NCBI GenBank assembly: GCA_963971425.1
Contig: OZ020525.1
Coordinates: forward strand, 1,488,001 to 1,552,000
Direction: 5' to 3'
Length of the DNA stretch: 64,000 nt
Source of the DNA: Bryoerythrophyllum caledonicum
Lineage: Eukaryota > Streptophyta > Bryopsida > Pottiales > Pottiaceae
The notes beneath the pieces are model-generated. The model was not told the DNA's origin. It saw only the letters and a list, made by a program, of their open reading frames with translations, and made no database searches. Each line of letters starts with the position of its first letter. Within the stretch, counting starts at the first letter, position 1. Shown here piece after piece: positions 33,006-43,700 of this stretch. The position numbers were made by a program, and so were the translations under genes.

Positions 33006-34152
33006 CTATGCTGCTGATTTCGCATGTGCTGCTGTGCCGGCGGCGACGGGCGCTTCGTCGGCAGTGGTGGTGCGGTGCAAGAGCCGAGGCAGGCCGGGCG
33101 GCAAGTCGTCCGCCTTGTGCAGGACGCGCCGGTTGTCCCACACGACGACGTCGCCCGGCACCCAGCGATGGCGGTACACGAATCGCGCCTGCGTGGCGTG
33201 CTCCAGCAGCATGTCCGGCGTCAACCCGGGCACCTCAGCGCCGTCCTCGTACTCCAGTCGCGCCAGGCACAGCTCGCTGATGAACAGCGCCAGCGTGTCG
33301 CGCGGGATCACATCGTCATGGCAACACGAGCGCACGAGAGGGTGGCGCACTGGCGGGTACCTCGACGCATACTCCTCGATATCCTTGTTGTGCACCTTGG
33401 CGCGCACCCAGGCCGTCCTGTCATACGTGTGCACGCCCATGGCACTCTGCATCGCGTGCTTCCAGGCCGCCGGCGCCTCAGCCCACCATGTCTGCGAAGA
33501 GCGTATCGCCCCTCCCGACCATGATGCCGTGGAGAGTGGTGTAGCGGGTTGGCGTGGGGAGGAACGAGCGGTCCGAGTGCCACGCGAAGTTCCCGATCCC
33601 CGGCGTCTGCCCCTCGTTGTTGACCACCAGGATCTCCAGGCTCTCATGGTGGTGGTTGCGCATGTCCGTCACCACTTCCGGCTCGCCCAGCAGCTTCGTC
33701 AGGACGATGTGCTCGCTGAGCGTGAGCTGCGCGTTCCGCAGCACCAGCACGCTGTGCGTGTCCAGCGCCGCTTGTACCGCCCCGATGTCGCGTTTCGCCA
33801 CCAGCGGGTTGCCATCCTCCCACACCAGATCGGCCACGAAGCTGCGATCATGAACTACTGTGGAAATCTTTGCCTTGGGTGCATTGAGCTCTCGATGTAA
33901 CACGCTTCTAGCTACCTGTCTTTCAGTGCGTTTCACGAAGATTGAAACGTCACGAAATGCCTCGCCTACCATAGAGTTTGATCTCTCCCTTGTTTTTGCC
34001 AGCTGTGGTTTTGAGACACATGATTTTGGAACTCCATTTCGGAATGCAGCGTGAAACGTCACTGGATTTCCTAACAGGCTCGCAGCTTCTGAAACAGCCA
34101 TGATCTCAGCTGGCCAATAAATTGCAATCGAGATCCAGCGATAGGTAAACAT
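33006..34152 (-). pseudogene. TauD/TfdA-type 2-oxoglutarate Fe(II) dioxygenase, frameshifted
   Basis: The family oxidises taurine, 2,4-D or related acids using 2-oxoglutarate and Fe(II). The upstream frame (34152 or 34101 down to 33478) contains the strand ALDTHSVLVLRNAQL and the metal motif FAWHSD (His and Asp, 33571-33588), and ends GDTLFADM followed by a stop. The downstream frame (to 33006) continues WAEAPAAWKHAMQ... and has the distal His in WDNRRVLHKA and the 2-oxoglutarate Arg in LLHRTTTADEAP. One extra base near 33481-33486 separates them; a 1-nt intron is impossible, so it is a frameshift or an assembly error. Start candidates are ATGs at 34152 and 34101. The 3' half is strongly GC-rich within AT-rich surroundings. 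All four active-site residues survive, so the break may be recent. Confidence 0.7.
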
Positions 34153-35633
34153 ATGATAGACACATATAGTCAGATTGTAACTTGCTGATCAACAAATATA
34201 TCAAGTCCAACAGGAATCTGAGGGGCGCTTTACACTACGGACCATGGAGATTGGTCACGGCCCTCTAAAATCTGTGATTGGTCAAGGAAGTTGTGCCGAT
34301 CCGCTTTACACTACCTTGAATAAAGGAGATTGACGACGGAGATCGAGGTTATTTGAGTATGCTATTTTTGCCGAGTGGATAATGTGTCTTGGTCCAACGG
34401 GTTTTCCGTTGGGTGGAGGCAAATACTAGGTCGGTCCAAATCCACTTTACACTATGAGAAGTGACCAAGACACTCAAAAAAAGATTTTTTTATTTTTCAT
34501 GGTCATGGCTCTAGACCTTGAAAACAAATGATTTCTGTTTGGTCAATCCTCATGATCCATAGTTTGAACCGCCCTTTAATTTTGTCATGTAGAAGTCGAT
34601 GGTGACAAGTCTCTTCTGAATGTTCTCCGCACGGTGCGAATGCACTGCATATGGTTGGAGGTAGTGAGCACGAGAATCTCATTCCACACGAAATGGGATG
34701 CCGCAGGGGCGCCCATGGTTGGACGTAGTCTGCTATGTACCAATCATTAGTAACCACATGGAGAGGGTGAACTTGGGGTTCAACGATGGAGGAGCATTAG
34801 GACTGCTTCACACCATGACCAAAGGTCGAGAACTTTGGGCTTGAAAAATTGCACATTGAGCATCCATACTAACTCTTCATCTTCCTGCATTGTCTCTTTT
34901 GACGTACAACATGATTCCAGACCCCATTCGAGTAAGATGAACTGTTTTAGGCCGCTCCACCATACTGCTTGAAATTCTAACGTTTGGGTGAATTCTTCAT
35001 CACACTTGAGATACTTAGAGAGACCACCCCGATGATATTCGTGAATGACGTCAATGAATGTGTTTTTCAAAGTGTTTACCGATACTAATTTGCTCCGGGG
35101 AAATGAAAATTGGGTATCCGTGAACATGTTAGAGTTACCCTGTAAAATCTTACACAAGACAATTGCAACTGTGGTTTTGAGGTTTGTAGTCATGAAGACC
35201 TTTATGCTGTACAGTACTGGGGCACCAGACACAGCTTATCGACGGCTATGCTCATCTTCCAAAGAGAGCATCAAACTGATGTAAGCCGCCTTAATTTCAC
35301 TAATCATAATTTCATTTTCTGATCATACAAGTTTACATCTCCTTACTGAAGTTTAACTTGTTTAGGATCTTGTAAGACTAATAATAGAATAAACTAGCGT
35401 TGGGAGCCGCTACACACATAGATTCTAAGATCCTAGTACAAGAAAAATGAAACAAAATTGGGAGCGGAGATGACAGTGTAGAGTTGATTGGCTCCCTCCA
35501 TTGCAAAATGGTTGCGAGACAAACACCCTCATCCTCTGTACAGTAGACTAGATTGCATCGAGTTCTTTTGCGAGCTCCTCGAGTGTGTGCTTGTAAGATG
35601 TTTAAAAGGGGGGTTGGGTGGATTGCCTTGAAC
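34153..35633. other. Intergenic region
   Basis: There is no supported gene. A TTTACACTACGG-containing block (about 34225-34500) resembles 15421-15655. An open minus-strand frame at 34780-35232 has no ATG at its start and no family features that I recognise. The last part probably includes the 3' UTR of the AAA ATPase gene. Confidence 0.5.
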
Positions 35634-38600
35634 TCATTTTTGAGCTTTGAAATCAGCATAGCTGGCGATCTGGAGGGGGGACAAGCTTGGGCGGGTCCCA
35701 GTTCTAGCAATATCAAAATGGCGTTTACATACCACATTGGACCCAGTATTGCTAGCCAAGCTCTCGCGCAGGGCAGCCATGACTGCCTCCCGACACAGTC
35801 CTGCAAGTTCGGCACCCGTGAAGCACTCCGTAGTATCAGCAACCACCTCCAAGTCCACGTCCTCCGCCAACTCATTCCGCCTCGTGTGGACGCGTAAAAC
35901 TTCCAGCCTGCTCTCCTTGTCCGGAGGTGGGACATACAGTACCTGCGATCAAGGTCCGGGATCAGATACACAATCCACAACCTCATCCTGACCAGGTGTC
36001 CCCATCACCTTTTGTTGCACTTACAGAGTCGAAGCGCCCTGGTCGCATCAAAGCTGCATCGATTGCCTGTGGCCGGTTGGTTGCTGCCAGAACAAGCACT
36101 CCCTGACATACCACAACCAACGATTGGTCAGTCCCATCATCTCTTTCAGGAGCGTCCATTCTGTCCATTGAGTGCTCATACCTGGGCAAGTTCAAGACCG
36201 TCCATCTCCGTGAGCAGGGTAGAGAGCAACTTTTCTCCTACTGATGTATCACTTCCGCCTCCAGAACTTCCGTTTTCTCCTACCCCCCTGGAACCATAAC
36301 CATGACGGTATTAAACAAATTGCCTAGTAATACTGTGCACTCTAGTTCAAGTTCACGAGCGTTGTGTTGCACCTTCTCGAAGCAACCGCATCAGCCTCGT
36401 CAAAGAATATGATGCTGGGAGCTGCTAGTCGAGCTTGTCGAAACGTATCGCGTAGCAGTGCTTCGCCTTCACCAACGTACATGGAGTATAAATCTGCACC
36501 ACTGCGGAAATTGAAGGAAGAATAAGCAGCCAAAACTAGGAGAGCCCTCTAATCACGAAAGATGCCCTCAAAGTCACCGGGAGAAACGGAACACCAGAAT
36601 GCGCAGTGGATGCACATGATTCAGGTGCAGGGTTTCGGGTTGTAACCTAAGAGAGAAGAGAGTGGCTTGAGAAGAATGGGCAGCAGCTTTTGCAAGGGTG
36701 GTTTTGGAACAACCGGGAGGGCCATGAAGCAGGACACCCCGTGCTGGCCTGATCCCAAGCCTTGCGAGCGCATCGGCATGCTTGATGGGCCATTCCACAG
36801 CCTGCTGCAAGCGTTTCTGCACATGTGAATGAAGAAAGGACTCAGGTTTAAGGTTTGAGGTGACGGAAACTTTATCCAGATATAGCACTCTCAAAATGGA
36901 AGGGATCGCATCTCAGGTTTAAGATGTTAAAAGACGATGCAGTCATGTGAGAGACAATGACAATGGCTCCAAGTAAATGGGAGTTACTGTGCACCTTGAC
37001 ATCATGGAGTCCGCCGATGTCATTCCAGGACACCTCCGGAACCTCGGCAGCGGAGCCCCGCACAATGCTGGCGCCCACTTTCTTGTGCGCTTCCTGAAAG
37101 TCCTGCATCTCCACGGGCCGCACCCCTTCCTCGTGGGCCAGCGCCGACATGGCTGCCTCCCGGCACAGCGCTTGCAGATCCGCGCCCACGTACCCGTTGC
37201 ACATTTTCGCCACCGCCGCCAAGTCCACGCTTTTGTCCAGAGGAAACCTCCGTGAATGGAGCTGTGCCACAAACTCACAAGTGCCTCGTCAAGCTCGGAA
37301 TAAATATTGAAGCAAAAAAAATAAGTTAGAGAATTCGAGAAGCGACTCACAAGAAGGATGTCATGCCGATCTTGAGCATTCGGAGGCGGAACTGCTATTT
37401 CCCGGTCAAATCGGCCAGGTCTCCTCAAGGCAGGATCGATGGAGTTCACCCTAGCCCCCAAAACACCAGAGTGTCACACAGCTGTTCATTCCATGATGAT
37501 CTTCACGTGATAAAAAGCATGGAATCTGTAAACCCTGAACCTGAAGCCTGCAATATGCTTACCGATTGGTTGCAGCGACGACGACAACTCGAGAAGTAGT
37601 TCCCAATTTTGAGTTCCCAATGCCATCCATCAAAGTCAAGAGCTGAGCCACCAATCTTGTCTCTTGTTGCCGCCTGCAAATAAATTTCCAAATCTTGTAA
37701 GATGTTATGCACGTCAAAACACACGTTCACCTTCAGAAGGAAGGAGCAGAATTGCTCCATGGGGATGAACATACCTGGAGTCCCGAGGAGGGCACATGGT
37801 GTCAATTTCGTCAATGAAAATGATGGCCGGTCTTCCCGTGCTGGCCTCCGAGGCCGCCTTGCTGAACGCTTCCCGCAACACCTTCTCACTCTCTCCAGCA
37901 TATGCTTTATGCACAGAAGCGCCGCTGAAAAAACCACAGAACCAAAATCACACACAAATGCCCAAATTCTTCAATGGACATGCCAACATAGGAACAGAGA
38001 CGAACCTCAGAGATGTGAAATGAGCATTGCATTCCCGAGCCACGGCATGCACCACGGTTGTCTGCGAAACGTGCCAAAACACAAAACTCAGATAAACCCA
38101 AACTCTTAACATGGAAAACTCAACTGACGGATGCTTTACCTTTCCAGTTCCCGGTGGTCCGTACAGAAGAAGTCCCTTGGGCCACTGCACCGACGCCACA
38201 CATTAGCAATATTCATAACGACGATTCCTCTTTCGAACAATCTCGTAGACCCTGAAACATTAGCAATATTCACAACCAATGGTCCTCGCTTCCATACACC
38301 CTCATAAACCCTAAACCTTAAACCCTGATCGTACCTGCAACCCAAGCGATGCAGCCTCCTTAGCATACATGAGAGGCCAGAGAAGAAGCTCCCGCAAGGC
38401 CTGCAGCGGCGCCACCATGCCCGCCACCACACTCTCCGCCTTCACCCCGCTCGAATCCATCTCCTCCTCCCCGCCCGCCAACTCTTGCTCCTTCTACAAA
38501 CCCACAGATTCAAGCTGAGAATCCTCATCTCTTTCAACCTAACCCTCAGAGGATACACAGGCGCACCTGAGGAGACGATGCCCGCTGCGCCTCTTTGATC

Positions 38601-38689
38601 CGACCCATGTTGATGACACCACGCGAATCCTTTCCAGAACTCGGCTCCCAATTCACAGATGATGCTGGAGCCCCAAACCCTAAGTTCAT
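35634..38689 (-). CDS. CIP111: AFG2/SPATA5/CIP111-type double AAA+ ATPase
   Basis: Thirteen exons: complement(join(35634..35942, 36025..36102, 36182..36287, 36373..36501, 36647..36816, 36995..37261, 37351..37450, 37563..37673, 37775..37924, 38006..38061, 38140..38184, 38335..38493, 38567..38689)), 600 residues, all phases consistent. Domain D1 has Walker A GPPGTGKT (103-110) and Walker B IIFIDEID (Asp166, Glu167), then [10 protein letters not shown]2 has the variant Walker [10 protein letters not shown] (369-377), diagnostic for the AFG2 group, and IIFFDEAD. The family strips shuttling factors from pre-60S ribosomes; Arabidopsis CIP111 binds calmodulin. The protein is much shorter than usual (750-1000) because the N-terminal substrate-binding N-domains are missing; D1 begins after only about 90 residues. 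The start at 38689 is the only ATG of the first exon, but upstream exons cannot be excluded. It shares a 147-bp intergenic region with the next gene. Confidence 0.9.
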
Positions 38690-38836
38690 CACATATCCAC
38701 TACTCCCATGATACACGGATATGATGCGGACTGACTCCGAAAGAGAGGATCCTCCTGTTGCTTGGTGTCGTTTTAAAACTTTGGAGTGGGAGATTGTGCA
38801 ATGGTGAAATCATTAGTTTGAGGCGGAGCAGTGGTG
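38690..38836. promoter_or_regulatory. Short bidirectional promoter with a possible uORF
   Basis: Only 147 bp separate the two divergent start codons, so both promoters or leaders must overlap here or extend into the partner gene. A 6-codon upstream frame, ATG GTG AAA TCA TTA GTT TGA (38801-38821), precedes the phosphatase start by 15 bp. A telo-box-like TTAGGGTTT lies just inside the ATPase start codon. Confidence 0.6.
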
Positions 38837-40125
38837 ATGGGTGCCATGAATTCTTCTTCGTCTGGAGTGGAGAGCGCGGACGACGAGCTGCACCAAGAGC
38901 CCGAGGCAGCGCCGTATTACCCGTCCTCTACTCCGCTGTCGCCTCTGCTGTCGCTCACCCGCGGCACCTCGTGCAACATCCTCAGCCCCGGAGCGCATCG
39001 CCTGCAAACCATGAACACTGCAGGGCCAGGTACTAGGGTGTCACAGAATACACGGTTGTTGTCGACCCCATTTCCAGTAGGGTTAATTGTTTTGTTTTGG
39101 CAGAGCCTGTGTGCACGGAGGTTTACTTGATCAGGCACGCGGAGAGCTCTATGAATGCGAGGCCGGAGCTGATCGGAGGCCGGAGCCCGTCTGCCACGCT
39201 CACCAGTCTGGGCAAGCGGCAGGCGCGCGCTCTGGGTCTGCATTTCAGGGCTGCAGGAATGGAGTTTGACGCGGTTTGGAGCTCCCCGCTTGAACGGGCT
39301 GTGCAAACAGCGTATGCCTTGTGCCAGGTATATCAATTGCAACATCCCTATCAATCGGTTTAGGGTTTAGGGCTTCCATATTTTGAGCCTTGACATGGCG
39401 ATGGTGATTGTTCAGGAGCTGGGCATCCCACGGGAAGCAGTGGAGGCGGCAGACGCGGTGCAGGAGCTGAGTCAGGGGCAATGGGAGGGCCGCAGCCGCA
39501 GCGAGATCTACACGCCCACCACGGTGAGCGTCGTCAACTCCACGCAGCCGGACTTCCGCGCCCCGGGAGGCGAGTCCCAGCGCCAGGTGGAGTTTCGCAT
39601 GGTGGAGTTCCTCAACAACATCGTGTTGCCTCGCGCCTCCTCTTCCAAACGAGGCAGCGGAGATCACCTCAATAAGTTGCCACAAGCTAATGCCGCGCTG
39701 GTAAGTCGACAATTCATCATTATTTAGAGTTGAGAGGTTGATTTCACGAGCTAGAAGAGGAATAAATGTTGGGGACATGGTTGTGAAATGAGTCTGCTAT
39801 GTGTTGGCTGCAGGACACGGACATCACCTCGCAAGAGGCAGACGCGGCATCAGGTAGCAGTAGTTTGAAGCAGAATAGTTGCAGCAGTAGCCAGCAGAGT
39901 GGGGAGTTTCATAGTAACCGTGACGTAGAAAAACCCTGTAGTGTGGCTGTGGTGAGCCACGGCATGGCCATTAAGTGCCTGCTGCGAGGTCTGACGGGGT
40001 CCGACCCGCACTTCACCACCCGGTGGTGCATCGACAACACCTCCGTCACTGTGGTCCGCCATTCCACCCGCAAAGGATGGGAAATCCAAAGAGTCAATGA
40101 CACGTCTCATCTCCGCCTCCTCTAA
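38837..40125 (+). CDS. Histidine phosphatase (phosphoglycerate mutase-like) family protein
   Basis: Four exons: join(38837..39029, 39104..39327, 39416..39700, 39814..40125), 337 residues, phases 1, 0 and 0. Family signatures: LIRHAES with the phospho-accepting His76, SSPLERAVQTA with the second Arg, an acidic ELSQGQWEGR segment, and VVSHGMAIKCLLRGL with the second catalytic His283. Plant members of this branch are described as cofactor-dependent mutase-like or 2-carboxy-D-arabinitol-1-phosphatase-like enzymes; the substrate cannot be read from sequence. Residues 1-64 are Ser-rich and unlike a mature enzyme; a weak organelle-targeting role is possible but unproven. A Ser/Gln-rich insertion (about 247-265) sits before the second His motif. 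The ATG at 38837 is used rather than the in-frame ATG at 38846; either is possible. Confidence 0.88.
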
Positions 40126-40764
40126 CTCCTTTTTTCACAGTACAAAATACGTCGTCGCTGCTTCCTTCACCTGCGGTCACTGTTTCCTTCACCTGCGGTC
40201 ACTGTTTCCGATGAATTCATGTAACAGGTTGTGCACTCTTGAGAATCAACTTGTGTGGCAAACAACTTGAGGAGCATCGTTGGCTTATCAACGATGAAGA
40301 GATGGATACAAAAATCTGGAAAGAGATGAAGTGTATTGTGAGGGGCATCTTTACACCTCTAAGGTGAATCATCCGCCCAGCCAACCAGCATGCGTCTCAT
40401 GCGGTATGAATAATACAGTCTGAGAGCCAAGCTCATATGTACAGTGTTGGAGCCAAGCTCATGTAAATGTCGCCGGTCCTCCTCAAGGAGAGAGGATCAT
40501 CAAATTCCCTCACCGGTCTCGTTACCCGAATGCGCCATCGTCGTTGCAGCAAGGCGTGCAAATCAAGCCACGAGGCTGTGGGACGATGGCGAGGTAAAGG
40601 TGCTCACCCTGACAAGGAGTCAGATGTGGAGAAGTTGCATGGTCCTGAGTCACGAGGTCTATAACGGTGTGGGTGAGGACTGGGGTCAACCTGGTTTATG
40701 CTACACGATATGGTACTTCTCAAATGGTTGAATCTCCTACTGGACATCATGTTTGAGATAATCA
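40126..40764. other. Convergent intergenic region
   Basis: This stretch lies between the 3' ends of the phosphatase and myosin genes. It contains a tandem duplication of TTCCTTCACCTGCGGTCACT (about 40160-40205). No gene is seen. Confidence 0.6.
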
Positions 40765-43700
40765 TCAAAGGGACGTTCTCTTGCCCCACCACTTCTTGCG
40801 CGTCTTGTCCTTGTCTTTCTCAGCGGACTCCATGATACATAACTTGTGCATAACCAGCTTGGTCTCTCGCATTCTGGCTTTGAAGTCTTTCTTCCAGGTG
40901 TCGAACCTCACGCGCAGCTTCCTCAGTTCTTCTTCTGGGCACAGATGTGCGTCTGTAATGCCTGCTTTGACCTCTATGAGAAAATCAGCGTCGTCGTTAA
41001 ATACCTGTGTGCGGTGGTCATATTCTCTGACCAGGTGATTGACCACAGACCGCGCTGCATCCCCGTCGCCACGCGGTGTGCCATATTCGGGACCTGTGAG
41101 CAAATACTTGTTGGTATACTGGTCGGGGCTCCTGGTGTCATTGCTAATGGCATCATCCCAGTCAAATTCTTCGTCACCCGGGGGTAGTAGTAGTTGCCGC
41201 TTCGTGCGCTGCTGCAGCTTGCCCACGCTGACGTAGCCATTGGCGGAGTCACGGTCCTTGACGGGAGTGAGCAGCACGGAATCATCTGTTGCTAAGCTTC
41301 TCTTGGCAGCGGCTACACTGAGCTGCAGGTGGGACATCTGGTTCTGCCACAGTTCCTCCATGGACGACATCTTGGCCTCATACTCTATCCAGCGCGCCTC
41401 ATAATGGAGGAGCCTCTGCCGCAGCATTACGTTCTCTTCCTCCTTCTCCCGCAGTGCTTTCTCCGCCATGACAGCCCGCCGCTGCAGCTCTAAAAGGTAC
41501 GAAGGTTGTATCTTGATGGTGGCCTCGTTGCATTCCTGCAACACCAAGCAACGCACTTCAATAATGAGCTGATTGGATAGACGAGCTTCGGACCCGGCAC
41601 AGGAACTGAATTGTACTAAGTGAGTTGTGTCTGTATTTGGAACTCACCTCACTTCCCAGGGAGTCAGCAGGTGCTGAGTTTGCCACTTCCTTTATGCATT
41701 CCACAACTCCATCACTCTCACCATCAGGATCCTGTTCTTTGTTTCTGAGCTCTTTCAGTTTCTCTTCTGCGATCCTGGACTCTTCGTTCGCTTTAGCTGC
41801 CAGCTTCTCTTCAACCTCCCTTTTGTGAGCAAGGAACTGTTTCCTAGCCAACCACATGCGAACAACTGCCGTATGCCACTTTTGAATTAGAGTTTATCAC
41901 ACACCATTGAGATACGACAGAGCAGTTGAAAACACTCAAAGTAAATGAAATGCTCACGTCAGAAAAGATAAGTACCTGCTTGACAATTTACAATTCTATC
42001 CTTCGTCAGTTGAAATTTTTGACAGGCAGCCTGCCTTCGTGCATACTTTTGTATCAAGATAGCTGCACGATGCTTCTCTCGCAAAACCTCAAATCGCCGT
42101 CTCGCTATTGCTCCTCGCACCACTGAAGATTTTCAACCAGAATACGTCCAGTAAGCTCAAGAGGGTTTTCAGACATCAAAAGGATAATAGCTTTCAATCA
42201 AATGAGATTGGAAAGGGAAAGCCTACAGGATTGCAAGAAAATCGTGGTCTTGCGGCGTTCTTTATAAATGCAGCGTGTCTTGTAACCCTTGTACAAGGCT
42301 TGAACTTGAGTAATACCCTGGAGGGTTCTCAACCTGACGTCCTCCAAGTGTCCTATCTGTGATACAGATGACGAAAGAAGTATTAGCTATGTCTACCTAG
42401 AACTCTTCCTAGGATGCTAGCCTGGATCTTAGAACGTACAAAACTGTGAAAATAACAGCTATGGAGTAACATGTGAAAAGAGCGAAGACCTGCCTGGAAA
42501 TATCTTATCAGGACAGAAAATGAAGAGTTGAAATTGAACGGAGGTCTTACCTGCCCAGCGCGGAAAAACAACTTGGTGATACCAACTTGATACATATCTG
42601 GAGATATGCCAAATCGATGCAGTATAGAGACGCATATGTCTAGCATGTCCTCTTGGTTAGACAGGTTTCTTGGAAGAAGGAAGCCATACCTGCATATTCA
42701 CGGCATGATATTGCACCACTTGGCATAAAAAGAAAGATGCGCCTCTAAAGCAGTACCGTTTGTCATACTTACAACCAATGTTGACAAAAAAATCAAGCAC
42801 TCTACCTTCACACAACTTACATTGTGCATCAACACGAAGAAGGTTTGAAAAGTATTTCTACTGTAACCAAATGCCCAAGCCTTCAGTGGTAATTCTGGTA
42901 GATATCTAGTCTTACAGCAGTAGTATACCTGCTTGCAAATTCATCATGTGAATGGCGAGTTGGGTAGCCAGAACGAGAGATACGAACGACCTCAAGAACT
43001 CCGCAGCACCGAAGCTGCTGCAGCACCAGCTCCTGCTCGAAAATATTTGGTAGCTGAGATGCATTGGGTTTTATGCACCTTATGAAGTGGGGTTCAGTGC
43101 TCTCCAGTCTTTGCATGAGCTTGTTTAATTGGCCCTGAAAAACCGCATGATTCCAGGATTGCAATTAGTTTTCAACCATCCCCAGATGTTTGTATCGCTT
43201 CAATCTTGTATAAACAGAGGACAATTCTCTGCAACGAAGGCTCATGGAAAAACTAACGGAAAAGAAGCATTCGGTTATGATATAGCTAATTTCTTAAAAC
43301 TAGCATTGCATCGGAAAAATTGGACTGAACATATATACTAGTTTACAGAAGCAGTATGCGAAAGGATCAACTGCATTAGTGAAAGGGTCAAAACCTTAAA
43401 TTTCGCAGCCACGCTCTGCTTTTGCGATTCTGTGCCGTTCATGGCTCTACGAGTAGGGCAGAGTAACTTCTGCACACCATCTCCAATGCAGACACTAAAT
43501 AGTTGTGGTAACGCACAATCGCAGGAAGCTAGCAGCTGCAATAAATCTGCATGAAGCAGGTCCCGGTTCTTTTCCAGAAATCCATTCGTCTCGTATACAA
43601 CCTGCAACCAGCACTTGATCTTAATCGTCTGTAGTTGATAAGAACAAATTGTATACTAAAACCTTCCGCTTGTTGCAACTTTTCTGGGTCTCTAAAGATT

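Noticed and set aside
34780..35232. 150-codon minus-strand frame
   Set aside because: The frame begins with GTG rather than ATG, has no recognised family and no splice context; noted only as open sequence.
41976..41991. Alternative later splice donor for myosin exon 21 (CAG|GTACTT)
   Set aside because: It leaves one extra base and puts the next exon out of frame; the donor GTAAAT at 41991 keeps the IQ-coiled-coil frame.
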